Source: Choanephora cucurbitarum (Eukaryota > Mucoromycota > Mucoromycetes > Mucorales > Choanephoraceae). From it: DNA of 64,000 bases. Below the pieces are notes generated by a model. It saw only the letters and a program-made list of their open reading frames with translations, was not told the origin of the DNA and ran no database searches. The stretch covers positions 544,064 through 608,063 of the forward strand of contig JAIWNI010000004.1 in NCBI GenBank assembly GCA_025331435.1, given 5' to 3'. Positions 33,642 through 44,926 of the stretch are shown piece by piece. The position numbers and the translations under genes are program-made. How positions within the stretch are numbered: the stretch's first letter is position 1; every line of letters starts with the position of its first letter.

Positions 33642-34841
33642 ATGACGTCCCGGGGAGATATACCTTGGGCAACAGTGGCTGCCATTGGCAACCAGATGCG
33701 CATTCCTTATTCACCGCGATCTCGTGTTCAAGAGACGCGTGTTAAATATGTTCCTGAGACCCTATTCAGTTCTCCAGATTTTGAGTCTGAGATTATCAAT
33801 CGCAGAGCTGCTAGTTTGGTCCAACAGGCACTTACAGATGGCTCAGTCTTATTCTCTTTTCCAGCTGGTATGTTTGCGACACATATCGACGCTTACAGGT
33901 CAATTCGGGAAAACATTGGGCCGGTCACAGGGTTTCAACATTTGAGTGGATACACGTCCAACCCTGGAAAGGGAGATATGCTCATCGAAGCTCGCTTTGT
34001 CTCTGGGGATGATCGCCGCAAGGCTATGGAACAGGGTATCACCATTGGAGCCCGTAACTTTGTTGGTACTCCCACCTCAAGTGGAGCTCATGCGAAAAAT
34101 TTTGTTCATGTGGCTCTCACTTTGCTTCACATCCCAGCGGAGGGAGAGTTATTGCAGGGTTTAAAAGATTCCCTACAACATTATGGTACTGTCCATCAAA
34201 TTAAGCAGTTTACTTGTGAGGGATTTTTCGATGGCAAGATTAGCTTCGTAATCGACACTCATACTCCAGCATCTTCAACGAGTTCAGGTGCGACAGTTCC
34301 CATTCAACAGCTCAGTCGCCAACTCTATTTAAGCTTCTGGGACAAGCATGCCCCAGCATCTTTCAAGGGCGCGGCTCCGGTTTGCTTTTATTGTCGACAA
34401 GCCGGTCATGTTCGCAGAGAATGCCCTAAACTAATGAATCAAAAATGTTACGGATGTGGAGAGAAGGGCCACACTAGACGCTTTTGTAAACAAAAGCGGG
34501 ATAAGTTGCAGGAGGAGAGTGAGGACTCGGCATTGATCGCTGAGTATGAGCAGATCAAGCAGACCCGGGGTGCTATTGAGAGACGAGACCTGAGCGCAGA
34601 TGTTCCTAACAAGACATATACAGGAGAGGGCTCGGAGGCCTCGCGTTGGGCTCCAGATACGGCCGCTGCTCCAATGAGGGGTATGGAAGATGATTCTCCT
34701 AGTTCAGAAGATATGGAGCTGCGATATGAGGCGACCTTAAGTCAGGCGAAGGATATGGATCTGGAAATCCCGGATCTAGAGCAGAGTTCCACCACGCCGG
34801 CGGAGGCTACAGCATCATCTCTGTCCGCCCGTAGGGTGTAA
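33642..34841 (+). CDS. LINE 1 ORF1, gag-like RNA-binding protein with two CCHC knuckles
   Basis: 399 residues. Residues ~150-220 form a small alpha/beta region (HVALTLLHIPAEGELLQGL ... QHYGTVHQIKQFT) like an RNA-recognition fold. Two zinc knuckles follow near 248-282: CFYCRQAGHVRREC and CYGCGEKGHTRRFC. The C-terminus is acidic and low-complexity (SPSSEDMEL). In LINEs this protein coats the element RNA. Its stop overlaps the start of ORF2 as TAATG, sharing one base, which suggests stop-and-restart translation. Confidence 0.88.
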   Translation: MTSRGDIPWATVAAIGNQMRIPYSPRSRVQETRVKYVPETLFSSPDFESEIINRRAASLVQQALTDGSVLFSFPAGMFATHIDAYRSIRENIGPVTGFQHLSGYTSNPGKGDMLIEARFVSGDDRRKAMEQGITIGARNFVGTPTSSGAHAKNFVHVALTLLHIPAEGELLQGLKDSLQHYGTVHQIKQFTCEGFFDGKISFVIDTHTPASSTSSGATVPIQQLSRQLYLSFWDKHAPASFKGAAPVCFYCRQAGHVRRECPKLMNQKCYGCGEKGHTRRFCKQKRDKLQEESEDSALIAEYEQIKQTRGAIERRDLSADVPNKTYTGEGSEASRWAPDTAAAPMRGMEDDSPSSEDMELRYEATLSQAKDMDLEIPDLEQSSTTPAEATASSLSARRV

Positions 34842-37800
34842 TGAATAAGTCTTCAATTCGTATCGGCTCTTTGAATGTTCGCAGTATATTCAAAGATGCT
34901 CATCCACAACTGCGCAACCATTTTCTCACTCATTTAAAATCACGTTCCCTACATCTCGACATCTTGTGTATCCAAGATGTCCTTCCTTCTCAAGCTGCTG
35001 CGTTTACCGATTCTCACTTATTCAAATTTCGTACCTTCCTTTTTCCTAATATGTCTACTCATGCTAACTGGCATACTGCCGTTATATGTCTCAACCCTCA
35101 ACTTTCTGTCAAAGAGGCGAGGGATTTCATTGATGGGCGCTGCTCTCTGGTCTATATTAATGACCATCGGGATAGTCCCATTTGCTCCATCCTCAATCTA
35201 TATGTCCCTCCTACACTCACCGAGAGACGCTTCTTCTTTGATACCTTGATGTCAGAGGTTCCCGTCTTCTCTGACTCTTATGACCAAATCCCGCCTACTT
35301 TTATACTCGGGGATCTTAATTCGGATATGACCGATCGTGCCTTTAGAGGACATCCGTTGGTTTCGCCTTGGATGGACTGGCTTTGCGCCCGTTACTCCAA
35401 TTGCTTCCCAGAGGGTCTACCCACCTTCACGAGTAGCACCAATAGTTCCATCCGTACAACTTTGGACTATGTTTACATCCTATCCTCTGAACAAGCCACC
35501 ATTAGACATCAGCAGATTCACCATCTACCGTCAGGCTGGACAGACCATAGTCTTTTGTCCTTTGACCTTGCCTTGAATCAAGTGAATATCGGACCTGGAG
35601 CGTGGCGTTTTAATCCGTTGTTGCTTCGGGATGACCGCTTCTGCAGTCTTCTGGACCAGAGCGTCATCACCTTTTTTGAGTCCCAGGATCTTTCTCGATT
35701 GAACATCACCCCACCTGTTCCTCGCCTTCCTCCGGAGAATGGAGCATCGCGATCACCTCCTTCTTTGACTGAGGTAGGTCTGCGACGGGAGGCTTGGGAG
35801 TGTTTTAAACGGTTGTTGCGTCAGGTGGCACACTCAGCCACTCGCCTTTCTTCTTCTCGGGCTAAGCACGATGTGTCCCGCCTACAACAAGAGAGGCAAG
35901 CATTATTGCGTCAGCTGTCTTCCACATCGCCTACAGAAATCCATACTGATCTGCGGACTCATCTTGCCCGGCTGGATTCTCGAATTGAACAGCTTCTGGA
36001 AAAGGAGACGGCGCAGTACCGACTGCGCACAGCCACTCGATGGCACGAGGCAGGGGAGCGTAATAACAAGTACTTCTATCGTACACTAAAGGCTCGCCAT
36101 AACGCGCAGACCATTTATGGACTTCGAGATTCCACAACAGGAGAGCTACGACAGGATGTCGATGGGATGTTGAGCGAGGCTACTTTGTTCTACACAGATC
36201 TGTATGACCCCGAACCTATAGATCAAGACGCAGTGGATACCCTTTTGGCGGCTATCCCTTCAGACGTTGGTCTTTCCGTTGAAGAACAATACCTGTTAGT
36301 CGACCCTCCCACAGTGGACGAACTACAGGCTTTACTACAACGTGCGCCTTCGGGAAAGAGTCCAGGGCTGGACGGCCTGCCGTTCGAATTGTATCGATAT
36401 CTGGTTTCCAAGCACACCCCAGTTCTACATCTGCTACTAGCCATTCTTCGGGATGCGTTTTTCGGTTATCTGCCAGCTTCTTGGCAATATACGAGGATGG
36501 TTCTTTTGTACAAGAAGGGAGACCCTACTACATTGAAAAACTGGCGTCCTTTATCCCTCATCAATGCTGATGCTAAGATTTTTACTAAACTCATTGCCAA
36601 TCGACTGAATGTAGTCCTCCCAGATTTGATTAACCCATACCAAACCGGTTTTCTGCCCCAACGGCTGATTTCTGATAATGGTTGGATTAATCATGTGTTG
36701 ATGTCTACTCTGCGGGCTTCTGGATCTTCGGATGACTCGGTTGCTGTTCTTCTTGATGCGGAGAAGGCATACGACCGTGTTCATCCTGACTATCTTCGTC
36801 AGGTGCTTCAGCGGTTTGGTTTCCCCCCGGTACTAGTACGCTGTCTATCTACACTCTTCTTTCAGACAAAGATCCGGATATCTATCAACGGTTGGATGAG
36901 CTCTCCGGTATTACAACGCCGGGGCCTTCGACAAGGTGATCCTCTTTCACCTCTATTTTTTAATTTGGCATACGAACCGTTGTTGAGATTTATCTTAGCC
37001 AGCCCTCTTTTTCGCGGCATGTCTGTCCCTGTGGCCAGTCCAACTCGTCGCTTACTTGCCTCTCCGCTGGATGCTTCACGCCGTACAACACCGGTTGCCC
37101 CTCTGAAGCTGTTAGCTTACGCTGATGATCTCGAGATTTTTTTGTCTTCCCCAGACGAATGGCCTTCTCTTTTGGATGCTCTGCACCTGTACTCTCGGGC
37201 TTCCAACGCTAGGACTAACATAGGCAAGACTACTATCGTATCGTTAAGTGGTGCTAGCTCGTCAGCTTGGATGGACATATGTGACTCGATGGGCATTGCT
37301 TGGCATGATGCTGCGTCTCCTTCTGCAGTGACTCTCCTCGGCTACCCACTCTATTCTAGCACGCTTCAACTGGATGATTTTTTGGACAAACTGCGTATAA
37401 AGCTGTCGGCAATCTCGGAGCATATCCGATCTCGTCGTCTTTCTGTGAGGGGGCTTTCAGTTGTGATCAATAGTCTTGTTCTGAGCCGTCTTTGGCATCT
37501 CATGCGGGTGATCACTTTGCCCGAACCTTGGCTGTCTCAGATCCGTACTATGGTTCGTGCTCTTGCGCTTCCTTTTTGGCCCAAACCTAGTTGGCAAGCT
37601 ATATGTCGGCCTCGTTGTGAAGGCGGATTAGGTGTCATCGACTTTAAGGATCAGGCTCTGGCTCTTCACCTGGTCTATCTCAAACGTCTGATTCAAGACC
37701 CTCTCCCGACTGACTTCCTCACACCTTGGCTTCTCAATTACTTCCAAGTAAATATTGGACATGTCTCATTTTTACCTATTTTGCTGTCACCCAGCTTATT

Positions 37801-38833
37801 CCGGCCATTCTTTCGTAAGGTGTCACCGGTCCTTCATCTTTTACGCCTGGTTGAACGATTACCATCCTTGACCATTTCGTCCTCGTGGCCACTACACTGG
37901 ATGCTGGATATCCCTTTATTACTACTTCTACGGCCTGGCCAGAATTCTACGCTCCCATTACCAAGAATTCCATCCCATTACCTCCTCAAAGACCTGCTCT
38001 GCTACAACTCTGTCACTCAGACGTTGGATGCTAGTCGAGCTTACGTTCGCGCCTCTCGTCCGCTGTTGATTCGACTCTTTGACACTCTTTTTCTGTCCGA
38101 CACAAATGCTCCTTTCTCCTGCGTTCTCCTTCCGACAATCCAGGGTTACTGTCGCTTTATTGAGCCTAGCCACGAGGTACCTGTAGCTTCTCCTCTGCCT
38201 GCGTTCTCCACGTACTTGCCGTCTGTGGAAGAGTGGACAGTCGTAGATGGCCGTTGGGGTCCGTCAGTGGTGTTACAGGCCTCGTTACGTGCTATACGTG
38301 AGTTTTGGCAGACCAATCGGACTGTGCTACCTTCCTCAGTTCCCCATTTGGTGCCACCGCCTCTCCGGCTGTCAACGTCTCGATGGAAATGTTTTTGGTC
38401 GCTTCGCTTACCGCAGAAGGCCTTCAATCCTTGGTGGCGCCTATTACACGGGAGCATTGGCACAGCTGAGAAGTTGCATGCTTGGGGAATTCATTCCATC
38501 TCTTCTCCTCTTTGTCGCTTTTGCGGGGTTGAGGTCGAATCCTTGTACCATTTCTGGGTGGACTGCCCCATCAAGTGGGAGTATTGGCAAACGATACTGG
38601 GGTATACTGGCCTCACTGCAGCCTTTCCGTCCCCTTTGACTCTGTGGACAGCGTTGATTTCGCTATCAGACATTGAGTTTCATCTCTGGCAACCCCAGAA
38701 ACTTTTAGTCCTGGGAGTCGGGCTGAGTGCGCTCTGGCGGTATCACTACCGGTGTATATTTGAACAGGAGGATTGGCGACAGCCAATAGCTTTCGAGTTT
38801 TTCTTGGTGGACCTTCCACTTGTACATAGTTAA
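34841..38833 (+). CDS. LINE 1 ORF2, APE endonuclease and reverse transcriptase
   Basis: 1330 residues. Residues 1-240 are an apurinic-type endonuclease (IGSLNVRSI, FILGDLNSD, TTLDYVYILS, WTDHSLLSFD). The reverse transcriptase spans about 480-800: GKSPGLDGLPFELYR, KKGDPTTLKNWRPLSLINAD, QTGFLPQRLI, LLDAEKAYDRV, RRGLRQGDPLSPLFFNLAY and the catalytic LLAYADDLEIF near 759. The C-terminal zf-RVT-type segment near 1195-1245 has RWKCFWSLRLPQKAFNPWW, then CRFCGVEVESLYHFWVDC. All catalytic residues I looked for are present and no frame is broken, so it may be competent. Translation probably depends on reinitiation at the TAATG overlap. Confidence 0.93.
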   Translation: MNKSSIRIGSLNVRSIFKDAHPQLRNHFLTHLKSRSLHLDILCIQDVLPSQAAAFTDSHLFKFRTFLFPNMSTHANWHTAVICLNPQLSVKEARDFIDGRCSLVYINDHRDSPICSILNLYVPPTLTERRFFFDTLMSEVPVFSDSYDQIPPTFILGDLNSDMTDRAFRGHPLVSPWMDWLCARYSNCFPEGLPTFTSSTNSSIRTTLDYVYILSSEQATIRHQQIHHLPSGWTDHSLLSFDLALNQVNIGPGAWRFNPLLLRDDRFCSLLDQSVITFFESQDLSRLNITPPVPRLPPENGASRSPPSLTEVGLRREAWECFKRLLRQVAHSATRLSSSRAKHDVSRLQQERQALLRQLSSTSPTEIHTDLRTHLARLDSRIEQLLEKETAQYRLRTATRWHEAGERNNKYFYRTLKARHNAQTIYGLRDSTTGELRQDVDGMLSEATLFYTDLYDPEPIDQDAVDTLLAAIPSDVGLSVEEQYLLVDPPTVDELQALLQRAPSGKSPGLDGLPFELYRYLVSKHTPVLHLLLAILRDAFFGYLPASWQYTRMVLLYKKGDPTTLKNWRPLSLINADAKIFTKLIANRLNVVLPDLINPYQTGFLPQRLISDNGWINHVLMSTLRASGSSDDSVAVLLDAEKAYDRVHPDYLRQVLQRFGFPPVLVRCLSTLFFQTKIRISINGWMSSPVLQRRGLRQGDPLSPLFFNLAYEPLLRFILASPLFRGMSVPVASPTRRLLASPLDASRRTTPVAPLKLLAYADDLEIFLSSPDEWPSLLDALHLYSRASNARTNIGKTTIVSLSGASSSAWMDICDSMGIAWHDAASPSAVTLLGYPLYSSTLQLDDFLDKLRIKLSAISEHIRSRRLSVRGLSVVINSLVLSRLWHLMRVITLPEPWLSQIRTMVRALALPFWPKPSWQAICRPRCEGGLGVIDFKDQALALHLVYLKRLIQDPLPTDFLTPWLLNYFQVNIGHVSFLPILLSPSLFRPFFRKVSPVLHLLRLVERLPSLTISSSWPLHWMLDIPLLLLLRPGQNSTLPLPRIPSHYLLKDLLCYNSVTQTLDASRAYVRASRPLLIRLFDTLFLSDTNAPFSCVLLPTIQGYCRFIEPSHEVPVASPLPAFSTYLPSVEEWTVVDGRWGPSVVLQASLRAIREFWQTNRTVLPSSVPHLVPPPLRLSTSRWKCFWSLRLPQKAFNPWWRLLHGSIGTAEKLHAWGIHSISSPLCRFCGVEVESLYHFWVDCPIKWEYWQTILGYTGLTAAFPSPLTLWTALISLSDIEFHLWQPQKLLVLGVGLSALWRYHYRCIFEQEDWRQPIAFEFFLVDLPLVHS

Positions 38834-38892
38834 ATTTAATTCTTCAATTTTCGCTGTTTAAATAAAGTCTACACTTAATACAAAAAAAAAAA

Positions 38893-38909
38893 AAAATCAC
38901 ATCGAATGA
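38893..38909. repeat. target-site duplication of LINE 1 (3' copy)
   Basis: aaaatcacatcgaatga directly after the A tail, identical to 33521-33537. Confidence 0.93.
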
Positions 38910-39319
38910 TTCTCTGCTTCATGGTTTTTAGCTATCGCACAGGGGAACTTCGACGCTTTCAGCCAATGACCACCGTCTAAAATGCTAAGTTTCCTTTTTA
39001 AATTCCAAAACCTCTGGTGGCGTTTATTCAGAAATGAAACCCCCTAATAATCACAGGGCTTGTGTATAGTATGATATTTTTTTTTAAAAAATAGATTCCA
39101 TGCTTGCATTGGTTGAAAAAAGAAAAGAATCTCGTAAACCAGGCATTCTGAACAGTCCATTGAAAAAATAACTAAACAAGTAATAAGCAATAAAATAACC
39201 ATAAAGTCTTCTTTGCATTTTCATCTTCAACAAGTAACGCAAAACAAGCTTCTTTTTTGTGCAATTTCAACTAAGTTTGAATGTTCCTAAACGGCGTGCT
39301 CTCAGCATAGCTTTCACAT
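38910..39319. other. spacer between LINE 1 and the satellite block, no gene
   Basis: AT-rich DNA with no supported coding region. It represents the host DNA into which LINE 1 inserted. Confidence 0.4.
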
Positions 39320-39742
39320 CAGGTAGGTCATACAAGGTGTATGAGTAATAAAAGCTTCACGCCAGGCAAGTCATCAGTTTTTGCTAAGTTCCCACCGCTG
39401 GCATCATGTTCATCCAACTTTGGTTAAAGTCACATGAAGGAGACGTGAACATATCAGAGATATGCAAGAAAAATAAAAGCTTCACACCAGGCAAGTCATA
39501 CAAGGTGTATGAGTAATAAAAGCTTCACGCCAGGCAAGTCATCAGTTTTTGCTAAGTTCCCACCGCTGGCATCATGTTCATCCAACTTTGGTTAAAGTCA
39601 CATGAAGGAGACGTGAACATATCAGAGATATGCAAGAAAAATAAAAGCTTCACGCCAGGCAAGTCATCAGTTTTTGCTAAGTTCCCACCGCTGGCATCAT
39701 GTTCATCCAACTTTGGTTAAAGTCACATGAAGGAGACGTGAA
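39320..39742. repeat. short satellite-like tandem array, 168/125-bp periods
   Basis: The core gcttcacgccaggcaagt begins at 39354, 39522 and 39647, and a variant with cacacc at 39479. A 43-bp insert (tacaaggtgtatgagtaa) is present in the first two intervals and absent in the third, so the periods are 168 and 125 bp. Copies are almost identical over tttttgctaagttcccacc and catgaaggagacgtgaa. No coding function seen. Confidence 0.88.
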
Positions 39743-39963
39743 GATGTCTGTATGCTCTTACACGGAAAGAAAAAAAAACGAGGTGGGCCGTTTTAGCTTA
39801 AAACTATAGGAGGGCGTTTGCCAATGAAGTGACTGCTCGTAAATTGTATATGTATTCTGTGGTTCTTAGTTTTAAATATATTTTATTTACCAACTGATTT
39901 GAATATAAGAGAGTTAATATATACGGTCGCCGTCAGGGTGGCTTAGCTCGGCTTCGTGCCGAC

Positions 39964-40878
39964 ATGGATCAAAATTTGAAGATATATGGTAGTGTTGTAG
40001 ATAGTGGTTTAATTACCAACTCTACCGGGGTATATACTGGAAATGGTTACGTGGTTCTAGAGATTAAATCTTCTGGAGCAGCTTCCAGCTCTCCATCTCG
40101 TTCCTTATCGCATTTGATTGATTGGTCTTACCAACCAATCAATTATGAGAATGCTACTAAAATCAGTTTGCATGAGCAGTTTGATAGACTTCAGGTCAAA
40201 GCTACCTGGGCTTCCATGCCACCCTTCTGTCGCTATTGTCATAGCTCAGAGCATGCTTTAGCTGACTGTTCATTAAGACGAAAAGCCACTACTTGTTTTC
40301 ATTGTAATGAAGCAGGTCACATTTCACGAGTTTGTCCTCGCAAGAATACTGGTGCAGGAAAGAAACGTAAGACACCCACCACTGTTGTTGCCGCACCCAA
40401 TCCTGCCTCTACAGAACCATCTTCGATCTCTACCTCTTCTTTGCCTGAGCCAAACCCTTCCTTGCCTGTTGTTCCTGAACCAGAGAGCTCTATTGTCGTA
40501 CAGTCACCACCTTCAGTTGTATCTAAGAGCAAAGTGCCACTTCAGCTAGCCCCTTCTCGTCAATCTCAGCGTCTTTTTGAACGGCAATCCTCCCCTGAGA
40601 TTCAGCACCACATGTCTTCTCAACTGTCTTTACCTTCCACTCAGGCAGTTTGCAATCATTGTGGGCTATCGGGGCATAGTCGCACCAACAGTAAACATTG
40701 CCTTAAAAACCCCAAGTACTTAACAGAATTCACTTCCTCTTCCAAGTCTTCTCCCATCGAACCATCTGATTCGGATATCGACATGGCTGATTCCCTTCCA
40801 GTCACTCAGTTACCTGATCATGCGGCATTTGAGTCTGGCACCGACTCGCTTCTAGGTGACCAGCCCTCCTCTCAATAA
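39964..40878 (+). CDS. LINE 2 ORF1, gag-like protein with three CCHC-type knuckles (5'-truncated)
   Basis: 304 residues from the first Met, but the open frame continues upstream to about 39900 without a start, so the N-terminus is lost. Knuckles: CRYCHSSEHALADC (~90), CFHCNEAGHISRVC (~112), and a distant C-terminal CNHCGLSGHSRTNSKHC (~230). A Pro/Ser-rich linker separates them. The third type, with GHSR, resembles the knuckles of the Helitron ORF at 63117. The stop is 5 nt before ORF2. Confidence 0.8.
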   Translation: MDQNLKIYGSVVDSGLITNSTGVYTGNGYVVLEIKSSGAASSSPSRSLSHLIDWSYQPINYENATKISLHEQFDRLQVKATWASMPPFCRYCHSSEHALADCSLRRKATTCFHCNEAGHISRVCPRKNTGAGKKRKTPTTVVAAPNPASTEPSSISTSSLPEPNPSLPVVPEPESSIVVQSPPSVVSKSKVPLQLAPSRQSQRLFERQSSPEIQHHMSSQLSLPSTQAVCNHCGLSGHSRTNSKHCLKNPKYLTEFTSSSKSSPIEPSDSDIDMADSLPVTQLPDHAAFESGTDSLLGDQPSSQ

Positions 40879-40883
40879 TTATA

Positions 40884-43800
40884 ATGAGTTTTGAAAACTT
40901 GTCTTCTCCACTCCTTTCTAATATTCCTCTATCTAACTCATCTTCTCGCCCTCCTCTTCATCTAAAACTGGGAACTCTTAACTGTCGAAGCATTGCCAAG
41001 ACAGCCAACCCCAGCATCCGTTCATCCTTTATTCGCCATCTGCGCACACATTCCTTTGATATTTTAGCTCTTCAAGAAACGCATACTGACAATATTTTCT
41101 TGCAACAAACACTTCACAATCAACTTCAGGCTCATAACAGTATCTGGTCTGCTCACTGCGGCTTGATTTGTTTTCAGCCAGACATTAAGTTCTCTAATTC
41201 TTATATCAGCCGATGTGGACGTCTCATCAATACTTCCGTTTCTCATCGCTCTCATCTATTTGATCCTTTCACTCTCACTGTGGTTTACTTCCCTGCCAGT
41301 AGTGGTGAACGGTCAACCTTTCTTTCTTCTGATGTCATAGAAACATTCTTTCCTACCATACCTTCACGCCAAATAATTTTGGGTGATTTCAACTATTCAT
41401 ATGCCAATCATTTTCCTAGCATGCCTCGACGGGCACCTCAGACATGGCTTAAGTATATAGATCGATTTTTTATTGACGCCATTACTCCCACTGATCAGCT
41501 TGCTTTACCCACCTTTCAAAATCATATAGGAACCTCTTGTATCGATTACTGTTTTGCTACCAAAGATATGCATTCCATTATCCAATACAATCGCAATCAG
41601 GTTGACTTTCTGCCAATCGAGTGGACAGACCATAGATTGCTTTCTCTTCACCTTCGTTTCCATTCCCTCTCCTCTCATTCTTCTTCAGCCACCTCCATAG
41701 GCAGTGGATTTTGGAAGGCTCACCCTCGTTTGGCTAGGGATGTTACATTTCAGGATAAACTGTTTGTTCACTTGTCGGAGACAGCGAATAGTTTTCCCTC
41801 ATATCTTCCTGCTTCTCTAAAATGGGAGCAACTAAAGCAAGTCACTGCAAAGACCGCAAGAGCGTACTCTCGTCGTCAAGCTTTTACCCTTTCTCGTGCC
41901 GAGGCTCTCCTTCAACGAAAGCGCTCTAAAATTGAATCGAATCTGCTTCGGAATCCATCCTTGCAACCGGAGCTCTCTCCTCAATTGCAAGTCGTCCAGG
42001 AACAATTGTCTTCGTTACAGCAATACCATGTCGAAACTCTGGCCTTGAAAGCGGGCATTCGATGGCGTGAAAAAGGTGAGCTTTCTGCAGGATACCTTAA
42101 GCATACTGCTTCTTCAAGGCTTTCTAAGTCCACCATTCCACCACTACAACATCCATCTTTGAACTGTGTTTGTCATACTAAGGAGGAAATGCTGGACTCA
42201 GCTTTTCTCTTCTATGACAAGCTTTACTCTCCCGATCCCATCGATCTTGATGCTGTACAATCTCTTTTGGATTCAATTCCTTCAATGGCTTGTATATCAG
42301 CCTCAGAGTCTAACTTACTACTTGAGAGGATTACTTTCGATGAATTAATCGAAGCCTTCTCCCGTTGTCCCTCCAAGAGTAGCCCTGGATTGGATGGCTT
42401 GCCCTATGCGATTGTCAAGCTCATTGTGACTCATCCGTCCTGTCGTGAAATTGCTCTACAGGTATTCAATGACGCCTTACTATATGGTATTTTCCCCCCT
42501 TCTTGGCTGTCTACTTCTGTCTGTCTTTTGCCTAAAAAAGGCGACTTGTCAGATTTGAAGAATTGGCGTCCAATTTCCTTGATCAACACCGATGCGAAGG
42601 TATTTACCCGCATTCTAAATGCGAGATTTCTCCTGGTCACGGATAACTTGATCAATCCCTACCAGTCCGGATTTGTTCGAGGCCGATTTATCGCTGACAA
42701 CGGCCTTTTGATGAAATTGCTGATGGAGCATGCTCGCCTCACCAACTCCCCTGCCATTGCTCTCCTATTAGATCAGGAGAAGGCTTACGACCGGGTGCAT
42801 CCCCAATACCTACAACTGGTACTTGAACGTTTCGGCTTTCCTTATGCAATCGTCAACAGCCTTACATCACTCCTTTTTTCTACACAACTGTCAGTCAACG
42901 TCAACGGATTCCACTCACCTCCTGTTTTACAGAGGCGCGGCTTACGGCAGGGTGATCCAATCTCACCAGTTTTGTTCAATCTGGCCTTCGAACCTCTCTT
43001 GCGGTCTATCCTCTCAGCTCAACCTTTGCATGGGATCCCCTTGCCTTCTCCTCTGAACTCGCCTTTACCTCTGGAATTAGGTCCGACTAAGTTGTTAGCT
43101 TACGCTGACGATATCGCCTGCTTCCTTAACAATGATTTCGAACTTCAACATCTTCTCTCGTTGTTGTCTACGTACTCTAAAGCTTCCAATGCGCAGGTCA
43201 ATTACCATAAAACTCAGGCTCTCTCTTTATCTGGTAGTTGTGGCTGCTTTATCTCCAAATGGGCTTCTCCCTTAGCGGAGAGCCACATTACTCAATGGCA
43301 TGATTCTTCTTCTGTCGGACCCATCACCTATCTGGGCTATCCTCTTTTTACCTCCCCTCACCAGCGAGACTTCTTCCTCTCTTCTCTGCTTGAGAAAATT
43401 AGTACGTCTTGCGATATTCATCGAGGTCGTCAATTGTCAGTTCGTGGTCGAGTCACCGTGTTGAACTCGCTAATTCTGTCAAAGTTTTGGCATGTTCTCC
43501 GTGTTGTAACTGTTCCTTTGTCTTTCTTTGCTAGCCTTCGGTCCATCGTGTCAGCCTTTGTTTCACACCGCATCTTTCCACGGCTTAGCTACTTTACCAT
43601 GTGCTTACCACGATCCAAGGGCGGTTTGGGCCTACTACACGCACAACAACAACAGGGTGCTTTGCAGCTTCGTTGGTTAGTTCCCCTTCTCGCTGATTTT
43701 CGGATTGATATTGAGTCTTCATCCTTCTCTCTGGATCCTGACTCCAATGCACACTCATCCATTATCCTGCCTCGAATGTTGAATTACTTTCACCATTTTG

Positions 43801-44926
43801 CCTCAGATCCCCCGGACTACCGCTTACCCTTTTTGTTCCCGGCCCTACGTCCACAACCTCTTAAAGAAATCAATAGTAGCTTCTCCTTGTTGTTCAGAGC
43901 TTTGGATGCACTACCACACCTCTTTGAGTCGGTTGTCACCACTGCTACCACATGCCTCACCTTGCCCTTGTCTTCGGTTATCACGCCAGAAACTCTAGCG
44001 CATGTTCCTAAACCGCTTTGCTCCCTTTCCACCTCATTTCTCTATGAGCACAATCCTGGCCGGTCCTACTGCCTTCAACCTATTCGCTCTCGCGCTAGAT
44101 TGATCAGGTATCCTACATTGTGTAAACGCTTGCATAAGTTGGTAAGTACAAATGTGGTCAAGTTCATGGATTTCTTTGTTCGCGCCTTCATCCCTCCTCA
44201 ATATGCTGGCTTGGGTTCACACCCTTTTACACCTGTCTCTGACCATCGTCTCTTTGACTTGAATCCGTTCCTCTCTTGCCTCCTTCTGGACCTGCCCTCT
44301 TCTGTTTCTCTTCTCACCCGATCGCTGTATCGAGGCATGTGCCTACCCACAACCGCTGCGCCATCCTCTCTTCCCTCCTTACCAGCAACCACTTGGAAAT
44401 CCTTTTGGCAGATTCCTCTATCCCATCACTCTCGCACCGTCTGGTTTCGTACAATTCATGGAAAGATCCCTTGTCAGAAAATCATGAATGCATGGCTCCA
44501 AACCAAATTTCCTTCTCCAGCTTGTCCCCTATGTCACTATCCAGTCGAAGACTTTGACCATTTTGTCTTTGCTTGCCTTTTAAGATCCAAGTCTGGCAAA
44601 AGGTGTGGTATACCTTCTTTGTTGACTCTGTCGACTTAAATATTGATAACTTTTCGTTGAAACAAGCCATATTTCAACTTCAATTCCCACCTCTCTCCTC
44701 CAATTCTCTTACTCCCTCTCATTTTGCTTCTTTGGTTATTGGCTTTATTTTACAGAGTATCTGGCGCACATATTGGAATCTCATCTTTGACGCTTGCCCT
44801 TTCTCGCCTGAACTTGTTTCTAACACTGTTCTTGCTTCTATCCACACTGCTAACCAGGAGTGCTTTGTTGCCAAGGGCAACCCACATCGCCCGCTTCCCC
44901 CGCTTCCAATCAATGACCTCACTTAG
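40884..44926 (+). pseudogene. LINE 2 ORF2, endonuclease/reverse transcriptase with C-terminal frameshift
   Basis: Open for 1251 residues (40884-44639): APE endonuclease (GTLNCRSIAK, IILGDFNYS, WTDHRLLSLHL), reverse transcriptase (SSPGLDGLPYAI, NWRPISLINTDAKVFTR, LLDQEKAYDRV, RRGLRQGDPISPVLFNLAF, LLAYADDIACF near 739), then WKSFWQIPLSHHSRTVWF and the zinc motif CPLCHYPVEDFDHFVFAC. Right after this Cys the frame fails: one base appears to be missing in the tgcctttt run at about 44574. The natural C-terminus (FKIQVWQKVWYTFFVD ... LPPLPINDLT) continues in another frame to 44926. Catalytic parts are intact; only about 115 C-terminal residues are detached. Confidence 0.85.

Larger units (their letters stand above)
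33538..38892 (+). mobile_element. LINE 1: apparently full-length L1-type non-LTR retrotransposon
   Basis: 5.36 kb between perfect 17-bp direct repeats: about 104 bp of 5' UTR, ORF1, ORF2, a short 3' UTR with aataaa at about 38862, and an A tail of 11 or more bases. Both ORFs are intact. GC is higher than in the surroundings, as if from a different mutational history. Plan: CCHC ORF1, then APE endonuclease, reverse transcriptase and C-terminal zinc motif in ORF2. I saw no RNase H. It is placed in the L1 group by this layout. Confidence 0.93.
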
